Part shown: piece after piece, positions 7,388-9,174 of the stretch | How the letters are laid out: the number at the start of each line of letters is the position of its first letter | Numbering within the stretch: position 1 is the stretch's first letter | Assembly (NCBI GenBank): GCA_900555765.1 | Contig: USMA01000030.1 | Location: forward strand, 1 to 9,174 | DNA length: 9,174 nucleotides | DNA from: an uncultured Collinsella sp. | GTDB lineage: Bacteria > Actinomycetota > Coriobacteriia > Coriobacteriales > Coriobacteriaceae | Reading direction: 5' to 3' | Made by a program: the position numbers and the translations under genes | Notes under the pieces: model-generated | Told to the model about the DNA's origin: nothing | Databases searched by the model: none | What the model saw: only the letters and a program-made list of their open reading frames with translations

Positions 7388-8215
7388 TTACCGAGCCGCC
7401 AAGATGGCGTCGATGAGCGTCAGTACGCCCCCGTCGTTGTTGCTCGGAATGCGCCACTTAGCATGCGCGTTCATATGTTCCTCGGCATTGTCCACGATAA
7501 AGCTGTGTCCGACGCGCTCCAACATGGGGATGTCGTTGTAGGTGTCGCCCACGGCGGCGGCATCGGCGATATCGATGCCCAGGTGCTCGCACAGGTGCGC
7601 GACGCCGGCGCCCTTGTCGACACCCAGGTTCATAAAGTCGATCCACTCGCGCCCGGCGGTGGTGACGTAGAGCTTGTCCGAGAACTCGGGGCTATAGGTC
7701 TCGCGGAATGCGGGCTCGGCGTCGTAGCCGGGGAAGAAGACTGAAATCTTGTTGGACTCGATATCAATGCCCTCAAAGGTGTCGACGTAGTTAATCGTGT
7801 TGTAGTAGACGCTGATCTCGTCGTGGTATTGATGGTCGCGGGCAAGCACGTAGAACTCGTCGAAGCAGCACAGGACGGGGACGGCGCGAGGATCCTCCGA
7901 GGCACGGCTCAAGACCTGCTGGTACAGCTCCACGTCGATATTGCTCTTATAGATATAACTGCCGCGATAGATTACGCACGCTCCGTTGTCGGGACAAAAG
8001 GCGAGGCGGTTCTTGATATCCTCGAACATCTCCTCGAGCTTGGGGGCTGGACGTCCGCTGGCGGGGCAGAATACGATGCCGGCGTCGGCGAGCTTGTCCA
8101 AGCGCTCATCAAGACCCTGCGGCAACACGCGCTCGTCGGTCAGCAGCGTTTTGTCCATGTCGACGGCGATGAGCTTAATGTTTCCGATATTGGCGTCCGA
8201 TTCGTAAGTTTGCAT
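7388..8215 (-). CDS. Cof-type HAD-IIB family hydrolase (sugar-phosphate phosphatase-like)
   Basis: This 275-residue protein belongs to the Cof/YidA-like haloacid dehalogenase phosphatases, cytosolic Mg-dependent enzymes that dephosphorylate sugar phosphates and related metabolites. All four HAD motifs are present: I, VDMDKTLL (nucleophile Asp19, acid/base Asp21); II, ASGRP (Ser53); III, Lys201 in VDKGAGV; IV, GDTYNDIPML (Asp224 and Asp228). The roughly 110 residues between motifs II and III form the C2-type cap. The spacing and the phrase DKGAGV followed by GDTYND are typical of type IIB. The ATG at 8215 has GAAAGG nine bases upstream. The gene converges with polA and is divergent from argG. 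Substrate cannot be inferred from sequence, and the neighbours give no pathway clue. Confidence 0.93.
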   Translation of the reverse strand: MQTYESDANIGNIKLIAVDMDKTLLTDERVLPQGLDERLDKLADAGIVFCPASGRPAPKLEEMFEDIKNRLAFCPDNGACVIYRGSYIYKSNIDVELYQQVLSRASEDPRAVPVLCCFDEFYVLARDHQYHDEISVYYNTINYVDTFEGIDIESNKISVFFPGYDAEPAFRETYSPEFSDKLYVTTAGREWIDFMNLGVDKGAGVAHLCEHLGIDIADAAAVGDTYNDIPMLERVGHSFIVDNAEEHMNAHAKWRIPSNNDGGVLTLIDAILAAR

Positions 8216-8250
8216 AAAAGCGAGCCTTTCGTTTCGAAATTGTTTCAGAC

Positions 8251-8256
8251 GTTATA
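8251..8256 (-). promoter_or_regulatory. Candidate -10 of the HAD hydrolase gene
   Basis: TATAAC on the minus strand (8256-8251) matches five of six -10 consensus bases and lies 36 bases before the start codon. I find no good -35 at the usual spacing. Confidence 0.35.
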
Positions 8257-8325
8257 ACCATCAACTCGTAGTCAGGCGTATTTTCGCAGGATTGGCGCGC
8301 GTTTGCATCATCATTCACAAAGTAA

Positions 8326-8340
8326 TGAAAAAACTTTTCA
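8326..8340. promoter_or_regulatory. Palindromic operator-like site upstream of the argG promoter
   Basis: TGAAAA-AAC-TTTTCA is a perfect six-base inverted repeat around a three-base centre. More half-sites of the same kind lie on either side: ATTCA at 8313-8317 and TTGAAT just after 8346. Arginine-repressor boxes in several phyla are AT-rich palindromes with TGAAT and ATTCA halves. The spacing here is one base longer than the usual box, so ArgR binding is only a suggestion. The site is just upstream of the proposed argG promoter. Confidence 0.3.
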
Positions 8341-8358
8341 GAAATTTGAATTTGTCGC

Positions 8359-8386
8359 TTGCGCAGCGTGCACTTTATCGTAATAT
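8359..8386 (+). promoter_or_regulatory. Candidate promoter of the argG leader transcript
   Basis: TTGCGC (8359-8364) and TAATAT (8381-8386) are separated by 16 bases, and an A/T-rich stretch lies upstream at about 8316-8353. A transcript from here would start near 8393 and carry a leader of about 375 bases before argG, containing the small ORF at 8490. Confidence 0.4.
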
Positions 8387-8489
8387 AGCGAACATCGAAA
8401 ACGGAGACGGCAAAAGAGCCGCTTTCCGAGGAAAAGGTACCGTTTGCGATATTTGAATTGCGCCCGGCGATACGTGAAAGGAGAGGCAG

Positions 8490-8564
8490 ATGCAGTTCGT
8501 AAAGATCATCACCACTGCAGACAATGCCATCCGACGCCAGCGCGCAATTTCCCGACGACGATAA
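8490..8564 (+). CDS. Arginine-rich leader peptide upstream of argG (24 residues, candidate attenuator peptide)
   Basis: An ATG at 8490 follows AAAGGAG (8477-8483) at six-base spacing, one of the strongest ribosome sites in the window. The ORF runs 24 codons to TAA at 8562-8564. The peptide begins MQFVKIITTADNA and its last ten residues are RRQRAISRRR, so six of the last ten sense codons are Arg. These are CGA, CGC, CGC, CGA, CGA, CGA, and three of the CGA codons directly precede the stop. CGA appears rare in the neighbouring genes. Known leader peptides of amino-acid operons carry clustered codons for the amino acid made by the operon; the next gene here is argG of arginine synthesis. I infer that ribosome stalling at low Arg-tRNA sets the fold of the RNA downstream. 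I know of no described argG leader peptide of this type, but have not searched. The ORF is short, so composition by chance is not fully excluded. Confidence 0.72.
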   Translation: MQFVKIITTADNAIRRQRAISRRR

Positions 8565-8712
8565 CAATCGTCTCTGTCCGCATGGGGCGCAATGCCTCAA
8601 CAGAGTCATTTTGAGGTCGTTGGGTTTAAGCACGACATAGCCGCATGTTTCTAGGGCATGCCTGTGATGCATTCTGCTGAATAACCTGATATTGCACGGT
8701 TTTTGACCTCAA
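8557..8712 (+). promoter_or_regulatory. Candidate attenuator: chain of mutually exclusive stems between the leader ORF and argG
   Basis: Four stems can be drawn, with neighbours sharing bases. Stem 1: GACGAT (8557-8562) with ATCGTC (8567-8572), overlapping the final Arg codons and the stop. Stem 2: CTCTGT (8572-8577) with ACAGAG (8600-8605), extended inside by GCAT/ATGC. Stem 3: CCTCAA (8595-8600) with TTGAGG (8611-8616). Stem 4: TTGAGGTC (8611-8618) with GACCTCAA (8705-8712). Stems 1 and 2, 2 and 3, and 3 and 4 exclude each other, as expected of an attenuator read by a ribosome. The U-run at 8700-8704 has no strong GC hairpin directly before it, so the termination step is not a textbook one. 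Stem 2 followed by TCATTTT is another possible terminator. Confidence 0.45.
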
Positions 8713-8769
8713 GGTGACTTGCAACTGACCGATGTTCTAACTAGCTACCAAGGGCGAAAGGAAACAGCC

Positions 8770-9174
8770 ATGAGCAAGGAAAAAGTCGTTCTCGCATATT
8801 CCGGTGGTCTTGATACATCCGTATGTGTCAAGTGGCTCCAGGACGAGAAGAATCTCGATGTCGTTTGTGTCTGCGGCAACGTGGGCCAGGAAGAGACCGG
8901 ACTGGATGCCAAGAAGCAGAAGGCGCTCGACCTGGGCGTTCTCGATTGCCAGGTGCTCGACCTGCGCGACGAGTTCTCCGATGAGTTCCTGACAAAGGCC
9001 ATCGCCGCAAACTCCATGTATGAGAACAAGTACCCGCTGCTCTCCGCTCTTTCCCGCCCGCTGCTCGCTAAGAAGCTTGTCGAGGTCGCTCACGAGTTTG
9101 GCGCGACCTACGTCGCCCACGGCTGCACCGGCAAGGGCAACGACCAGGTCCGTTTTGCGGCCGCCGTCAAGGCC
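8770..9174 (+). CDS. argG: Argininosuccinate synthase, N-terminal part (cut by window edge)
   Basis: ArgG joins citrulline and aspartate using ATP, giving argininosuccinate, the penultimate step of arginine synthesis in the cytosol. The first 135 residues are present and cover the nucleotide-binding domain. The PP-loop AYSGGLDTS is at residues 9-17, followed by GNVGQEE, then [20 protein letters not shown] and [14 protein letters not shown], all diagnostic for the family. The full protein is usually about 400 residues, so roughly two thirds lies beyond the window. The ATG at 8770 has AAAGGA (8757-8762) seven bases upstream. A leader of about 375 bases with an Arg-rich mini-ORF precedes it, suggesting control by arginine supply. 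It is divergent from the HAD hydrolase gene; what follows in the operon cannot be seen. Confidence 0.97.
   Translation, partial: MSKEKVVLAYSGGLDTSVCVKWLQDEKNLDVVCVCGNVGQEETGLDAKKQKALDLGVLDCQVLDLRDEFSDEFLTKAIAANSMYENKYPLLSALSRPLLAKKLVEVAHEFGATYVAHGCTGKGNDQVRFAAAVKA

Noticed and set aside
7313..7744. 143-codon open frame on the plus strand starting in the inverted repeat
   Set aside because: It is antisense to the HAD hydrolase, has no ribosome site and no recognisable sequence.
8425..8455. GGTACCG near 8436-8442, recalling the conserved T-box sequence of tRNA-sensing leaders
   Set aside because: Only about half of the 14-base T-box motif matches, and there is too little RNA upstream of it for a specifier stem. 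The Arg-rich ORF is a better-supported sensor.
8175..8672. 165-codon open frame on the minus strand across the argG leader region
   Set aside because: It overlaps the start of the HAD gene, has no ribosome site, shows no recognisable domain, and has cysteine- and arginine-rich sequence typical of chance reading. The plus-strand leader signals explain the region better.
8674..8698. TGAATA...TATTGCA, a possible arginine box close to argG
   Set aside because: The second half has an inserted G and the spacing is about four bases too long for a standard arginine box.

Overview
The window is a GC-rich bacterial chromosome segment with six protein-coding genes and one probable leader-peptide gene. 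Codon use strongly favours C or G in the third position, Shine-Dalgarno sites of the AAAGGAG type are easy to see, and the proteins look actinobacterial. I infer a member of the Coriobacteriia, possibly Collinsella-like. That placement is an impression from protein flavour and codon use, not from a search. No transposase, phage, CRISPR, tRNA or rRNA gene is visible.

Layout. (1) Positions 1-1175, minus: thiC (thiamine pyrimidine synthesis), cut by the left window edge and preceded at 1180-1276 by a clear TPP riboswitch whose 3' edge contains the ribosome binding site. (2) 1347-1862, plus: a small single-pass membrane protein of unknown function. (3) 1886-2695, minus: yaaA (peroxide stress, iron control). 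Its leader holds a 17-bp inverted repeat followed by a U-rich stretch. (4) 2799-4196, minus: an M18-family metallo-aminopeptidase. (5) 4363-7113, plus: polA (DNA polymerase I), divergent from the aminopeptidase. (6) 7114-7387: non-coding convergent gap with a probable polA terminator and a perfect 31-bp inverted repeat enclosing a second perfect hairpin. (7) 7388-8215, minus: a Cof-type HAD hydrolase. (8) 8216-8769: a 554-base gap that is really the argG leader region. It has a promoter-like site, a 24-codon ORF with a very strong ribosome binding site whose last ten sense codons include six arginine codons, and a chain of mutually exclusive stems. (9) 8770-9174, plus: argG (argininosuccinate synthase), cut by the right edge.

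The genes are mostly housekeeping functions and do not form one pathway. The most interesting parts are regulatory and structural: the candidate arginine leader-peptide attenuator in front of argG, the perfect 31-bp inverted repeat between polA and the HAD gene, the hairpin in the yaaA leader, an abrupt codon-usage change inside thiC near position 740, and an Ala in place of a metal-binding Asp in the 5'-nuclease domain of PolA.
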